A DNA stretch of 64,000 nt from Humulus lupulus (GCF_963169125.1 NC_084802.1:32766107-32830106); one strand, 5' to 3'; counted from the stretch's first letter, positions 22,927 to 33,847 are shown. Notes: a model not told the origin generated them from the sequence alone. Made by a program: numbers and translations.

Positions 22927-24238
22927 TGTGGATGCCACAAATCCACCAAAAAGAAAATATCTTTAAGTTCATCGTTGGAATACAAGTCAAAAGGTCACTT
23001 AGTCATGTTATTGGACTCGGGCCCATAAGTCTTGCGGAACCGGGAGATTGTCCCGAGGGAAGCATCACCTTATGAGCCATGAAGTATGGCCTTGTTAGGC
23101 TGAGGGGCGAAGCCACGTGTGGACGCTCAATATTCCATGCCCGTAAAAGATCCCAGGCGCATGCTAAGTTCCCATGAAGGCCTAAATGCGTGTCTGAGCC
23201 GCGGGACGCTCGGGCCATCGTCCTTTGGCAGCAGCCTTGCATCAACTCGTGATGCATGAGGTCCCAGCCACATCACCACGGCCTCGCATGCTTAGGACCG
23301 TGCCCTGCGAGATGATCTCGTACGCCTAGGCTCGCGCCCCAGCAGGCCCTCGGCCTCGCGCAGCCACGCCCGCGGCACCAGGTGGCCTCGCGCCCCAGCA
23401 GGCCCTCGGCCTTGCGTAGCCACGCCTGAACCACCAGGTGGCCACGCGAATGAGGCCATGCGTCAAAGGAGCCTCGCCACCAAGGGGCTCGCGAGGAAGT
23501 CATCTCACCTCGCACCCGTCTGTCAAGGCCCCATGCCTATCACTTATGCACGCAGGTGACCTCGGGGTGCTTCAGGCATCTCGTGTCGAGGACCCGAGAG
23601 CCTCGCCTCACGCCACCATCTTTACGCACGCCAAGTGTCCCGTTCCCTATACCTTGGGACCCCAATGCTTAGGGGCCCGGGTATGAGTTGAACGGAACGT
23701 ACCTATACGATCTCATACTGGGTACGACCCTTAAGACCTTGTATGTCAAAATACGGACACCCGTACCAGTGGGGGAGTGGGAATGCAGGGATAGGAGTTA
23801 TGGCCCGTACGTCTACGGGCAGGAGTCAGAGTCGACACCACTACCACCTGCACCACTACGTCTGCCACCACTCCTCTAACATGAGTACGAACAAGTAGTG
23901 GAGACATCTTCCTGACGCCTGCCCCTGTACTGGATGCACGACCACAACCTCTGGAACCACAATCCTGACAATGTACTTATGTACAACTTGGTCTCTTGGA
24001 CCACCATGTACCTAGGGCCATTAGAGCCTACTATAAAATGAACTGTAACTCCACCTGAAAGGGGGTTGGAAAATTTACGGTAGCAAGTGCTTGAGAGGGA
24101 ATGAAAGATTGATTTCTCCATTGTTGTTCTGTCATTGTTCTTGAGTTATTGCTGAAGTTTCTACAACTTTTTCATTGGCTATCTTTACTTGATAATATTT
24201 TCCAACTCAACTTAGTTGACGAGTTCTCACCGTCAACA
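22927..24238 (+). repeat. 5' LTR of the gag-only element, 1,312 bp
   Basis: It starts TGTGGATGCCAC, ends CACCGTCAACA, and has a TATA-like ACTATAAAATG at about 24030. Between 23300 and 23460 are two imperfect units of a GC-rich repeat containing GGCCTCGCGCCCCAGCAGGC. Open frames inside are shadows of this GC-rich stretch. Confidence 0.9.
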
Positions 24239-24240
24239 GT

Positions 24241-24258
24241 TTGGTGCCGTCTGTGGGA
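24241..24258 (+). other. Primer binding site of the gag-only element
   Basis: TTGGTGCCGTCTGTGGGA begins two bases after the 5' LTR. The position and TGG start are those of a tRNA primer site. I cannot assign the tRNA with certainty. Confidence 0.7.
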
Positions 24259-24306
24259 AGAACAAGCCTCAAGCCAGTGTTCTTCCCTCACTTCCAACAA
24301 AGAAAG

Positions 24307-24795
24307 ATGCTAAGACGTTCAAAACGCCTGCGGCAAATACAAGAGGTTGAGGTTCACCGACACGAAGTAGAGCGGAGGGCCTCCAAGAAAGACCCCCCTC
24401 CGCCCGGGCATGGAGGTGGGCCAGAAGAACCTCTTCCCCCAGGGGAGGAGAGGGAAGCATCGTCCCCAGCTATCCAACCTGACGGAGGTCATTCAGAGCC
24501 ACTAGTGTATCCACTTAACTGGCCCCGGTTGACCCCACGCTCAGGCCACCAATACCTCGGTCCCTCGACACACTGGCCAGGCAAGGGTCCCGGGGTACGC
24601 TCGGTAAGTTCCAGCTCAAGGATGCGCTTCTACAAGGATGAGATTCATGAGTTGCATAAAAAGACTAGGAGGCTGGAAACCATGATAGAGAACATGCAGG
24701 AGGTTTTAAACGACCTACTGCAAGGGAAGTCAAGTATACCCCTCCCAAAGCGTAAAGGGAAGGAGCATGAAAAGGGGAAAACATTGTCCCCATAG
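24307..24795 (+). CDS. N-terminal gag ORF of the gag-only element
   Basis: The first ATG after the PBS (24307) opens 162 codons. The N-terminus is basic (MLRRSKRLRQIQEVEVHRHE), followed by a proline/glycine-rich segment and a helical stretch with heptad character (RFYKDEIHELHKKTRRLETMIENMQEVLNDLL). This is the usual layout of the variable gag N-terminus in Tat elements. It is in a different frame from the capsid ORF at 25094, so gag is either frameshifted or degraded in between (24796-25093). Confidence 0.6.
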   Translation: MLRRSKRLRQIQEVEVHRHEVERRASKKDPPPPGHGGGPEEPLPPGEEREASSPAIQPDGGHSEPLVYPLNWPRLTPRSGHQYLGPSTHWPGKGPGVRSVSSSSRMRFYKDEIHELHKKTRRLETMIENMQEVLNDLLQGKSSIPLPKRKGKEHEKGKTLSP

Positions 24796-25093
24796 ACGAT
24801 GGGGGAACCCAACTTTCCACCAGTAAAACCCCCCAGGCAAAGTACCATGGGGGACCTAGGCCGACGAAATATCCCCAGGAACATAGGCAGAGAGAAGATG
24901 ATGGTCGTAAGAACGAGGCCGAAGTCCCCTCAAAAGAGGCACCCCCTGGCCTAAGAAAAGAGCTCCATGGGAAGAGGTTAGAATAAGACATGCACCCCCC
25001 GCGGTTCCCCCAAGGAACACAACCAAGGCAAGGGATCAACCCAAGAACCCGCAAGACTCCTTATGCAAAAAGAGGAGGGGACTAGACACCAAA

Positions 25094-25813
25094 ATGCGAA
25101 GCCCTCGGGGCAAGATCACCACTGCACTTGGGGGGCACATGGATGACGAAGAATTTGACCGTGACTCACCCTTCACAAGGGAGATTCAGGCTGAGCAAGT
25201 GCCCACTGGCTTTAGAGAGCCTTGCATGACTCCGTACGAGGGTACTACAGACCCAAAATATTACATAGACTCCTTCAATAACTTGATGAGGTTAAGAGGG
25301 GTCAACAACAGGGAAAAGTGTCATTGCTTTGTCGTTACGCTTAAAGGAGTGGCGTACAAGTGGTTCAAGAGGTTAAGGCCAGGAACAATCAAGTCATGGC
25401 AACAATTCTCTGATGAATTTCTTCAGCAGCATCATGCAGCCTGTGATTACGTCATGCCAACTACCAACCTCACTAACATAAAACAAGGCGAGAATGAAAG
25501 TCTGAAGGACTACGTCCATAGGTTCAGTATGGAGGCAACAAAGGTGGGAGATTTAACCAAAGCAGAGCTCAAGATGGCTATTACAGCCGGAGTTCGTCCA
25601 GGAAGCAAGTTATGGGGTAGCATGCTCAAAAGAGAAGTTTCGAATTTGGATGACTTCGAGAGAGAGCACAGAAGTACATACGTGTGGAGGAGGGCCATAA
25701 GAACTTCCATGTCAAAGAAAGCGAACCTTCCTCCAGTGGCCATACTACCAATACATCTGGAGATTCCATATAGAAGGGGGCATCATGCTAGAGGGGTCGC
25801 TGACCATGTTTGA
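25094..25813 (+). CDS. Gag capsid domain (Retrotrans_gag type)
   Basis: 239 codons. The core domain is clear: PYEGTTDPKYYIDSFNN, then GVAYKWFKRLRPGTIKSWQQ, FSDEFLQQH, and QGENESLKDYVHRFSMEA, the order of the retrotransposon gag family. It forms the virus-like particle around the RNA. The zinc knuckle that normally follows is absent; the frame ends just before the 28-bp repeat array. No protease or pol sequence comes after it, unlike a full Tat element. Confidence 0.88.
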   Translation: MRSPRGKITTALGGHMDDEEFDRDSPFTREIQAEQVPTGFREPCMTPYEGTTDPKYYIDSFNNLMRLRGVNNREKCHCFVVTLKGVAYKWFKRLRPGTIKSWQQFSDEFLQQHHAACDYVMPTTNLTNIKQGENESLKDYVHRFSMEATKVGDLTKAELKMAITAGVRPGSKLWGSMLKREVSNLDDFEREHRSTYVWRRAIRTSMSKKANLPPVAILPIHLEIPYRRGHHARGVADHV

Positions 25814-25864
25814 GATCGAACGAAGACCCTCTAGCCATGAAAGTCCCCACCCGAGGGGGAATCA

Positions 25865-26205
25865 CCTCAAAAGCAGACGCCTCCAAAAAGGGTCTCCGAG
25901 GTAGACGACTCCAAAAAGGGTCTCCAAAGTAGATGCCTCCAAAAAGGGTCTCCAAAGTAGACACCTCCAAAAAGGGTCTCCAAAGTTGACACCTCCAAAA
26001 AGGGTCTCCAAAGTAGACGCCTCCAAAAAGGGTCTCCAAAGTAGACGCCACCAAAAAGGGTCTCCAAAGTAGACGCTTGCAAAAAGGGTCTCAAAAGTAG
26101 ACACTATCAAAAAGGGTCTCAAAGTAGACGCTTCCGAAAAGGGTCTCAAAGAAGACGCTTGCAAAAAGGGTCTCAAAGAAGACACTTGCAAAAATAGTAC
26201 TATGC
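25865..26205. repeat. 28-bp tandem array, about 11 full units plus a partial one
   Basis: The unit is CCTCCAAAAAGGGTCTCCAAAGTAGACG with minor variants. Later units drift (GACGCTTGCAAAAAGGGTCTC) and lose one or two bases. Because 28 is not a multiple of three and the minus strand of the unit has no stop in any frame, long minus-strand frames run across it in all three frames. Confidence 0.95.
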
Positions 26206-26469
26206 CTAATGACGAGAAGGACGCTTCTTGCAAGATATAATAAGCGCGTGCGAACATATATAAAAGGATAACTAGAACCCAAGGGGTCAATATATCCTTA
26301 TAGGTGCAACCAAGGTGCACCAAAGAGAGACCTATCGAACCCCCTTTCGCGTGGGTTCCAAAGGACCTCGAGCATAAAAAATATATATATATACACATAA
26401 TAAAAAATCAAAAGAAAGAGAAGAGTCTACAAGAACGCCTAAAGGCCTCCCTATAGACTGGGGGGCAAG
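26206..26469 (+). other. 3' spacer and polypurine tract of the gag-only element
   Basis: No gene is seen. Just before the 3' LTR the purine-rich GACTGGGGGGCAAG (26456-26469) is the plus-strand primer. Confidence 0.75.
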
Positions 26470-27599
26470 TGTGGATGCCACAAATCCACCAAAAAGAAAA
26501 AATCTTTAAGTTCATCGTTGGAATACAAGTCAAAAGGTCACTTAGTCATGTTATTGGACTCGGGCCCATAAGTCTTGCGGAACTGGGAGATTGTCCCGAG
26601 GGAAGCATCACCTTATGAGCCATGAAGTATGGCCTTGTTAGGCTGAGGGGCGAAGCCACGTGTGGATGCTCAATATTCCATGCCCGTAAAAGATCCCAGG
26701 CGCATGCTAAGGTCCCATGAAGGCCTAAATGCGTGTCTGAGCCGCGGGACGCTCGGGCCATCGTCCTTTGGTAGCAGCCTTGCATCAACTCGTGATGCAT
26801 GAGGTCCCAGCCGCATCACCACGGCCTCGCATGCTTAGGACCGTGCCCTGCGAGATGATCTCGCGAACCTAGGTTCGCGCCCCAGCGCCGTGGCCTCGCG
26901 CCCCAGCAGGCCCTCGGCCTCGCGCAGCCACGCCAACGGCATTAGGTGGCCTCGCGCCCCAGCAGGCCCTCGGCCTCGCGCAGCCACGCCCGCAGCACCA
27001 GGTGGCCTCGCGCAGCCACGTCCGAACCACCAGGTGGCCACGCGAATGAGGCCACGCGTCAAAGGAGCCTCGTCACCAAGGGGCTCACGAGGAAGTCATC
27101 TCACCTCGCACTCGTCTGTCAAGGCCCCATGCCTATCACTTATGCACGCAGGTGACCTCGGGGTGCTTCAGGCATCTTGTGTCGAGGACCCAAGAGCCTC
27201 GCCTCACGCCACCATCTTTACGCGCGCCAAGTGTCCCGTTCCCTATACCTTGGGACCCCAATGCTTAGGGGCCCGGGTATGAGTTGAACGGAACGTACCT
27301 GTACGATCTCATACTGGGTACGACCCTTAAGACCTTGTATGTCAAAATACGGACACCCGTACCAGTGGGGGAGTGGGAATGCAGGTGCAGTGGGAATACG
27401 GACCCTTAACTCCACCTGAAAGGGGGTTGGAAAATTTACGGTAGCAAGTGCTTGAGAGGGAATGAAAGATTGATTTCTCCATTGTTGTTCTGTCATTGTT
27501 CTTGAGTTATTGCTGAAGTTTCTACAGCTTTTTCATTGGCTATCTTTACTTGATAATATTTTCCAACTCAACTTAGTTGACGAGTTCTCACCGTCAACA
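26470..27599 (+). repeat. 3' LTR of the gag-only element, 1,130 bp
   Basis: It has the same ends as the 5' LTR. Relative to it, there is a loss of roughly 250 bp at about 27387-27410, which removes the TATA-like box, and extra copies of the GC-rich GGCCTCGCGCCCCAGCAGGC unit at about 26885-27010. Confidence 0.9.
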
Positions 27600-27636
27600 A
27601 CTTGTAATGATAAAATTGTATATATAATTTACATAT

Positions 27637-28997
27637 GGGAAAGTACTAATTTGGCCCCTATGTTTTGCCCGAATACTCGATCGACCCCCGTGTTTTGTTA
27701 AATGGCAAATCGGACTCTCTGTTTTTGTAAAACGGATCAAAATGATACCCTGAGCCCCATTTTGGTCAAACAATTTTTGAAAATGACCAAAATGCCATCG
27801 AGTTTTATTAATTAATGAATTAAAAATAGATTTTCAAATAAAAATAAATTTAATTTAAAATAAAACAAATTATATAGAAAAACGTAAATATTTTTAATTA
27901 ATTAAAAAAAACTAAAACTATTTTATCTAAAAATCTAAAACAAAAATTAAACAAAGTAAAAAAAAAACAAAACTCAATCAAATTAAACAAATGCAAAACT
28001 ACAGAATAGAAAAATCAAATGCATATAGTCTCCAAGAACAATCTGAAATTCTCAGAGCCACCAACACCAACAAGAAACTCGACCCATGCTTGTACTGTCT
28101 CTAGTCCCAGCCTCTCATCTCTTTCTTTGTTTATCACTGCAACACAATAAATCTAAAACCCTCAATCACTTGAACTAAAACTCCATACCAAAATCAAAGA
28201 GCTTGTAGAAGAAAATAAAAAAATCAAATGTAGAGGAAGAAACCTCAAAATTCACAAAGCAAACCAGATCTTTGCTTCACTCTCTCTCCTTCGTTCTTTC
28301 TCTTCTTTGTATATGTGTTGCAGGGATGGGGACGCAAGGTCTAGCAAGGGAAACGGGACCCAGGTATGGGTTACGATCGACACTCAAGCAAACATTTAAG
28401 GGCGGGTTTGTGGATGAGCTTGTGGCAACGACGCAAGGTCTGGCAGAGGAAATGGGACCCAAATCTAGGTTGGGATCAGCAAAGTTAGGTAAGGATCTGG
28501 CGGGCTAGGATCTGGAGGAGTCGACATCTGGCAGGCTAGGATCTGGAGGAGTCGGGGCTGAGGCTCCAGCCAACAAATCCAAAGAAGAAGAAGAAGACAA
28601 ATGGGAAGGGGAAATGGTTTAACTTTAGGGTTTTTGTTTGTTTTTAATTTTATTTAGTTTTAGCTTAAATTAAGTTTATTTAAACAAAATTAGTTTATTT
28701 GATTAAGTTTTCTATGGAGATTAAAATTATAATTTTTTTTAATTTTATTAAATTAAATATTAAATTTTTCAATTTTGGTTTTAATTTTAAAAATTAAATT
28801 TAATATAGTTTAAAATTCAATATTCAATAAGACTTAAGGGCATTTTGGTCATATTTGAAAATAGTTTGACCAAAATTGGATCTAGGGTATTAAATTGATT
28901 CATTTTGCAAAGCACATGGTCTGATTTATCATTTAACAAAACAATGGGACCGATCGAGTATTTGGGCAAAACACAGGGGCCAAATTGGTATTTTTCC
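27637..28997. mobile_element. Non-autonomous MULE with about 170-bp terminal inverted repeats
   Basis: The left end GGGAAAGTACTAATTTGGCC pairs with the right end reversed GGAAAAATACCAATTTGGCC. Pairing continues through CCC(A/T)TGTTTTGCCC, ACTCGATCG and TTTTGGTCAAAC for about 170 bp. A perfect 9-bp duplication TTTACATAT flanks it (27628-27636 and 28998-29006). There is no transposase. The interior near 28272-28508 has an open 78-codon frame (RETGPRYGLRSTLK and a partial internal repeat), possibly captured sequence, which I do not recognise. Confidence 0.9.
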
Positions 28998-29006
28998 TTT
29001 ACATAT

Positions 29007-29524
29007 ATTATTACTTTTTTGTTAGGTTGGAATGGGTATCTTATTTTTTTAGGGTATTTTTATCCAATGTGTGAGAACGACTTTGTTGTACACCACTAGG
29101 TGAATTGGCTTAGTTGAGCTCGCCAAGATGTTTGCAGACCTACAACAACTCGCATTGGATTAAAGGATGTGAGTTCATGGTGCTAACTCGCCATTTGAGC
29201 TATGACATACGAGAACTACCTCACTCATCTCAAGGATATGTGCTTGCAATATTGAGACACTTTCTTATGAGAAATGTGTGATCTATTCCTGATAGCAAGT
29301 AGACAACATGTATATCGCTACGAGGATTGAACGAATCTTCTGTTAAGTCTAACAATCAAAAAAATTTGAACGAAAAGAAAAGGCTAATAAATGTGTTGCA
29401 CTCAAAGTGGACGTAGGCATAATTTGTTGAACCACTATAACTTTTCATGTTCTTTACCATATGTTGAGTTATTTTACTTTGAGTGCTCGCCTATTTTGTG
29501 TTATTACAAAAATTCTCCATCAAC
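29007..29524. other. Unassigned low-complexity spacer
   Basis: Just over 500 bp with stops in all frames. It probably belongs to the degraded Tat element that becomes recognisable at 29525, but no motif can be named. Confidence 0.3.
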
Positions 29525-30480
29525 ATTCGACGCTAGAAGAAAGGCAAATGATCATGTCGAATAACTCAATGTTACATGCAGAATCTAGAGACGTTACCAA
29601 ATGAAGTTAAACCCATTGAAGTGTGTCTACAGAGTAGGCTCAAGGAAGTTCATGGGATTCATGGTGAATCAACGAGGTATCGACGCAAATCTTGAATAGA
29701 TCTAAGCACTGATTATCTAATGGATTTTTCCATTCTAATACTATATCTAAGACTTATCAATATTTATCATCAACATACGATAGTCTTCAAGACCAAAAGA
29801 AGTGCAAAGTCTGACTGGAAGGGTCACTGCTTTGAATAGATTCACATCGTGTTCCTCGAATATGTGCCTGGCCTTTTTCAAAACATTGAAAGGTAGTAAA
29901 AAGTTCGAGTGGATGGCAGAATGCGATGATGCATTCCAAGCTCTGAAGAAGTACTTAAGTTAGCTACCACTCTTGTCGAAGCCCTTACCTGGTGAAAAGT
30001 TAAGCCACGACTGTATTTTCATGCTCACTCCACTGAGGTGCTTACTAATTATTAGCTGAGACATGTTTTGCAGAAACCCAATGCTTCAGGTCGCATATTG
30101 AAATCGGTCGTGGAGTTGGGACAATTAGAGATTGAGTTCAAGCAGCAATAAAAGGACAAGTGTTGGCAAACTTCCTTGCAGAGTTTTCCTATAGCCTACC
30201 TCAAGTGGTCAAGCAACAAGTGATAGAGTTCAAGCAAGTTGTGATGTCATCTTCCTATATGCTTTATATGGATGGGACATCAAATGATAATGGATCAAGA
30301 GCATAAGTTGTATTGGTTGGTCTAGTAAACTACAAAGTGCATTCTTCATTAAGGTTTTGGGTTTAAGGCTCAAACAACAAGGTAGAAATTGATCTCATAA
30401 ATGAAGTTTGTAGTAGAAATGAACCCAGAAAATATCATCATTTATAGCGAATCACAGCTTGTTATTTTTCAATTAAAATG
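29525..30480 (+). pseudogene. Degenerate Tat-type reverse transcriptase-RNase H
   Basis: Across shifting frames with stops, the text follows the RT C-terminus and RNase H of Tat elements: MKLNPLKC then RKFMGFMVNQRGIDAN (about 29609-29690), LTGRVTALNRFTS (about 29812), KKFEWMAECDDAFQALKKY (about 29900), and VLQKPNASGRILKSVVELGQ (about 30070). The same segments are intact in the element at 34910-47834. No function is likely. Confidence 0.75.
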
Positions 30481-31589
30481 GGAATACTAGGCGCGAGGAG
30501 GACACATTGCCCAAGGATAACCATATAAATACCATTTCCTTGTACTTAATACACATAACTACTCTCTATTTAAAAAAAAATGAGATCTATACCCTTTTTC
30601 TTATAATATTTTACTAAAATAGCCTTAACATATTAAAAATGTATTAAAAAATATATAATTTTTTATTGAATTAAGATTTCAAATTTATATTTATTGTAAG
30701 GTAAAAAATACACACACAAAAACCACAAAGCATTTTTTTTTACATTTAAGAAAAAGTAATTTAAAATGTAAACAAAAATTAAGAAAAATAGTTTACAATT
30801 TCCTTAAATTTTCAAAAGTGTAAACAAATTGTTTACATTATATTTAAATTTGAAATAGTAAATAGGTTGTTTACAACTTGTATTTAAGTTGGTTTGAAAT
30901 CATAAACAAGTAGTTTACGTTTATGTTTTTGTTTATCAATTGAATTTTTTTTTTTTTAAATTAATCACATTCATTGGAATAGAAATTCAAAAATATATTT
31001 ATGTTTAAATTTGAAATTGCAAACAGTGTTTTCAATATCATAGATTCAATGCTTGTGGAGAAATCAATTTTTTATTTACTTACAACAAAATTGTAAACAA
31101 CGAGTTTACAATTTAGTAAAATAAGAGTAAAATATATATGAGCATATATCTTGTAGAAACAATACAAATTTTTATATAACAAAAATGTAATTAATGAGTT
31201 TATTCTTTAATTATTTAAATGAAATTGTAAGTAATGAGTTTATTTTGCAATAATTTATTTTAAAAAATTCTTAACTTTCTTAACATTATATTTAAAATTA
31301 TTAGTATTAATTGATATAGCAAGTTTTTCATTATAATTTTTGGAAAAAAATTGAAGAACAATAATAATTTATATTTAAAAGTGTGAATAAATAAATTATA
31401 TTTATTTGAATAAGATTTTAAGAGACTATGAAAGTATATGGAATTGAGAAATTTGGAAAGAAAATAAAAAATCTAAGGGTAAGAGTTTGAAACAATTAAA
31501 CAATTCAAAAAGGACAATTTTGAAATTTTACTATAAAAAACATGCATTTGTAAGGAAAAATAAAAAAAAGGTGGGCAATTGTACGAAGT
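30481..31589. other. AT-rich insert with repeated GTAAACAA/TTGTTTAC motifs
   Basis: It separates two parts of the degraded RNase H, so it looks like an insertion. ATTGCCCA occurs near the left edge and its reverse complement TGGGCAAT near the right, possible short inverted ends, but no target duplication is evident. Inside are repeated palindromic words (see findings). No gene. Confidence 0.4.
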
Positions 31590-31740
31590 GATGTGAAAAA
31601 AGAGACATTTGTGACCATTTATGCATTGCCCAACAATGCTCAAGAGCTTATTGGTAAATTCAAGAAGGTGAAAATTGAACAAATTATTCGATCGCTCGCA
31701 GAACGTACATGCAATCACTTTGGCACTATTGGCCTCTACA
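31590..31740 (+). pseudogene. RNase H C-terminal remnant of the same degraded Tat element
   Basis: The segment AQELIGKFKKVKIEQIIRSL resembles the RNase H end in Tat polyproteins (in the complete element: LLTQFEEYTLKLVPRE). It lies on the same strand as 29525-30480 and resumes roughly where that copy stops. Only this short piece remains. The 64-codon frame at 31593-31787 covers it. Confidence 0.5.
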
Positions 31741-31918
31741 AAGGATACGAAGCTCGTTCAAATATGTTGTCTAACTTAGTGTCTTAACTTGGTGTCTACC
31801 CAATTAAAGAATGACACATGGATTTGTATTGACTTTTAAGCAAAATATCACTCATAATTAATAACTAACAAAAATATATCATTAACATTAAAATTTATTA
31901 TATACACATAATAACTAA

Positions 31919-32667
31919 GAGCACGTTCTACTCTATCATTTAAAATACATCATCAAAACACACATTTTTTTATTTTACATCTAAGTTTTACATTATACTA
32001 TACATCAGCTTCTCTATATATTTTTCTACATCATTTAAATATTATATCTTTAAACATATTTTATTATTTAAAGTAAAATAAAATAATTGAAAAAGAAAAA
32101 AGAAATAATAAATATATACTAAATGAAGAGATAAATCTTATAAAGAAAAATAATAATATTAAAATATTATATAAAGGATATGTAAATGTAGATATAGATT
32201 AATTGGAGTTTGTGCATAGTTATTATAAATATATGTATAAAGGAGCTAATGGAAGATGTTTTTATGAGTTTTAGCTAAATATTATAGAGAAAGTGTATTA
32301 CAAAATATATCACCAAACATACAATTTTATAAATTACCTCAAACTTTTACATTATATCATACATCTGCTTCTCTATTTTTTCTCTATATCATTTATATAT
32401 TATATTTTTTAAAATATTTTATTCATTTTAAGATATAAAATAATTAAATATAATATTATCACACTCATATATATATATATACAAAAGTTTATAAAAAAAT
32501 AATAAAATATTTATAGCTTGATGAATAGTATTTCACTACATATAGAGAAATACTATTTATTTAGGTAAAAAAAAATAATTTTACATCACTCATTGGAAGA
32601 CTACTTAACAATTTTTTCTCTATATTATAAAGAATAACATATTTTAGCCCATCCATCAGAAATGCTC
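31919..32667. mobile_element. PIF/Harbinger-like MITE
   Basis: The left end GAGCACGTTCTAC and the right end reversed GAGCATTTCTGATGG, with TAA on both sides (31916-31918 and 32668-32670), match the GAGCAT-type ends and 3-bp duplication of Harbinger MITEs. The interior contains an approximate direct repeat (CATTATACTATACATCAGCTTCTCTA near 31990 and CATTATATCATACATCTGCTTCTCTA near 32350), so it may be two fused copies. No coding capacity. Confidence 0.6.
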
Positions 32668-33136
32668 TAACAGATATATATATATATATATTATATTATA
32701 TTTTTATATTTGCTTAGATTCTTTTTCATTATTTTATTTGCTTACATTATTAACTTACCTCTTTCTAGTCATTTGTAATTTTATTTATTTAAATTGTTTA
32801 AGTTTTATTGTTTTACATGTTAGTTTCATTATTTATCTTTTAACTTAATAATTTTTGGCAAAATTTTATATTATTTTATAAACTATATTTTTTTTATATG
32901 GAGTTTTGTTTCTTTGTCTCTTAAAAACAAAATTATATTTTAAATTGATTATTTTTTTGGTTGGAATTTCTATATTTATAGTGCTATCTCTCTACGAAAT
33001 ATTTTTTGCCATCATTTTAATTAATCTCTTTTTAATGAAAAACAACAATTTTTTTACTGTTGCATATTAACTAAAATAAAAAATTAGAATCACTAGAAAA
33101 AATATTCTAGGATAAGTAAATATATATATATATATA
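32668..33136. other. AT-rich spacer
   Basis: No gene is seen. (TA)n runs lie at about 32675-32690 and 33119-33136. The right edge is the Helitron start. Confidence 0.6.
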
Positions 33137-33773
33137 TCTTCTATATAATAAGTGTGTAGATAATGAATTTTTTTTATTTTAACAGTTTTTTATTTTTTTT
33201 AATGTTAACTTTAATAGAATATTTTTATATTTAATGATAGTTTGTAAACACTTAAACTTAATTAAAATAAAATAAATAATTAAAAAATTAAAATATGATA
33301 TTTTTGAGATATTTTACAATAATAAATAATTAAACAAATTAAAATATGATATTTTTTAGATATTTTACAATGATAATTATTTAAAAATAATAAAATCTTA
33401 CGTTTTATAACTTAAATAAAATTTAATTAAACCCAAACTCACTTATTAGAATAATATCTTATTATATAACATAATCTATTGTGAATTAGCAACAAATTCA
33501 TTTTTAAAAAAAACTAGTCAGAAACTTAAATTTAAAATTCACGTATAATATTTAATATTACATTAAACATATAATATATAATCTCTTGTTGTCACTCCCA
33601 AATTCAAAAACTAGAACAAACATAAACTTAAACAAAAATAAATCAATTATTTAATTAAAATAGGATATTTATTTGAAATTTATATGACATTAATATAAAT
33701 TTAATAAAAATAATTAACAAATTCTATAAATAAAACCAAATAAACATGCATATTGCACATTGCTTGTATCTAG
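33137..33773 (+). mobile_element. Short non-autonomous Helitron
   Basis: It starts TCTTCTATATAATAAGTGTG after an A and ends TGTATCTAG before a T, the TC...CTRR pattern with A/T target. A TGCACATTGC region before the end could form a weak hairpin. A second copy in reverse orientation occupies 51352-51972. No Rep/helicase ORF. Confidence 0.75.
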
Positions 33774-33847
33774 TATAATAAATATGTATAAACAACCCAA
33801 AATGAAAAAAAAATTTAGCAATAATGGTATATTAGGGTTAGTTATTA
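33774..33847. other. Spacer belonging to an inverted-repeat arm
   Basis: This stretch, continued at 34640-34708 after the hAT element, is the reverse complement of about 31756-31900 (GTTAGTTATTAATT against AATTAATAACTAAC). No gene. Confidence 0.55.

Larger units (their letters stand above)
22927..27599 (+). mobile_element. Complete gag-only (TR-GAG-like) Tat-type LTR retrotransposon
   Basis: Two LTRs (22927-24238 and 26470-27599) enclose a PBS, a gag region, a 28-bp repeat array and a polypurine tract. Both sides carry the target duplication ACTTG (22922-22926 and 27600-27604). There is no protease, RT, RNase H or integrase, so it must depend on an autonomous partner. It fits the class called TR-GAG. 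The LTRs are nearly identical where they align, so insertion was recent. Confidence 0.9.

Noticed and set aside
23003..23686. Arginine/alanine-rich frames on both strands (and again at 26546-27282)
   Set aside because: They lie in the GC-rich repeat part of the two LTRs and appear on both strands at once.
25788..26398. Several long minus-strand frames with LWRPFLEASTLETLFG repeats
   Set aside because: They are all translations of the 28-bp tandem array in different frames; no start context or conserved domain.
31593..31787. Independent small gene
   Set aside because: Its text matches the end of a Tat RNase H, so it is better explained as a retroelement remnant.
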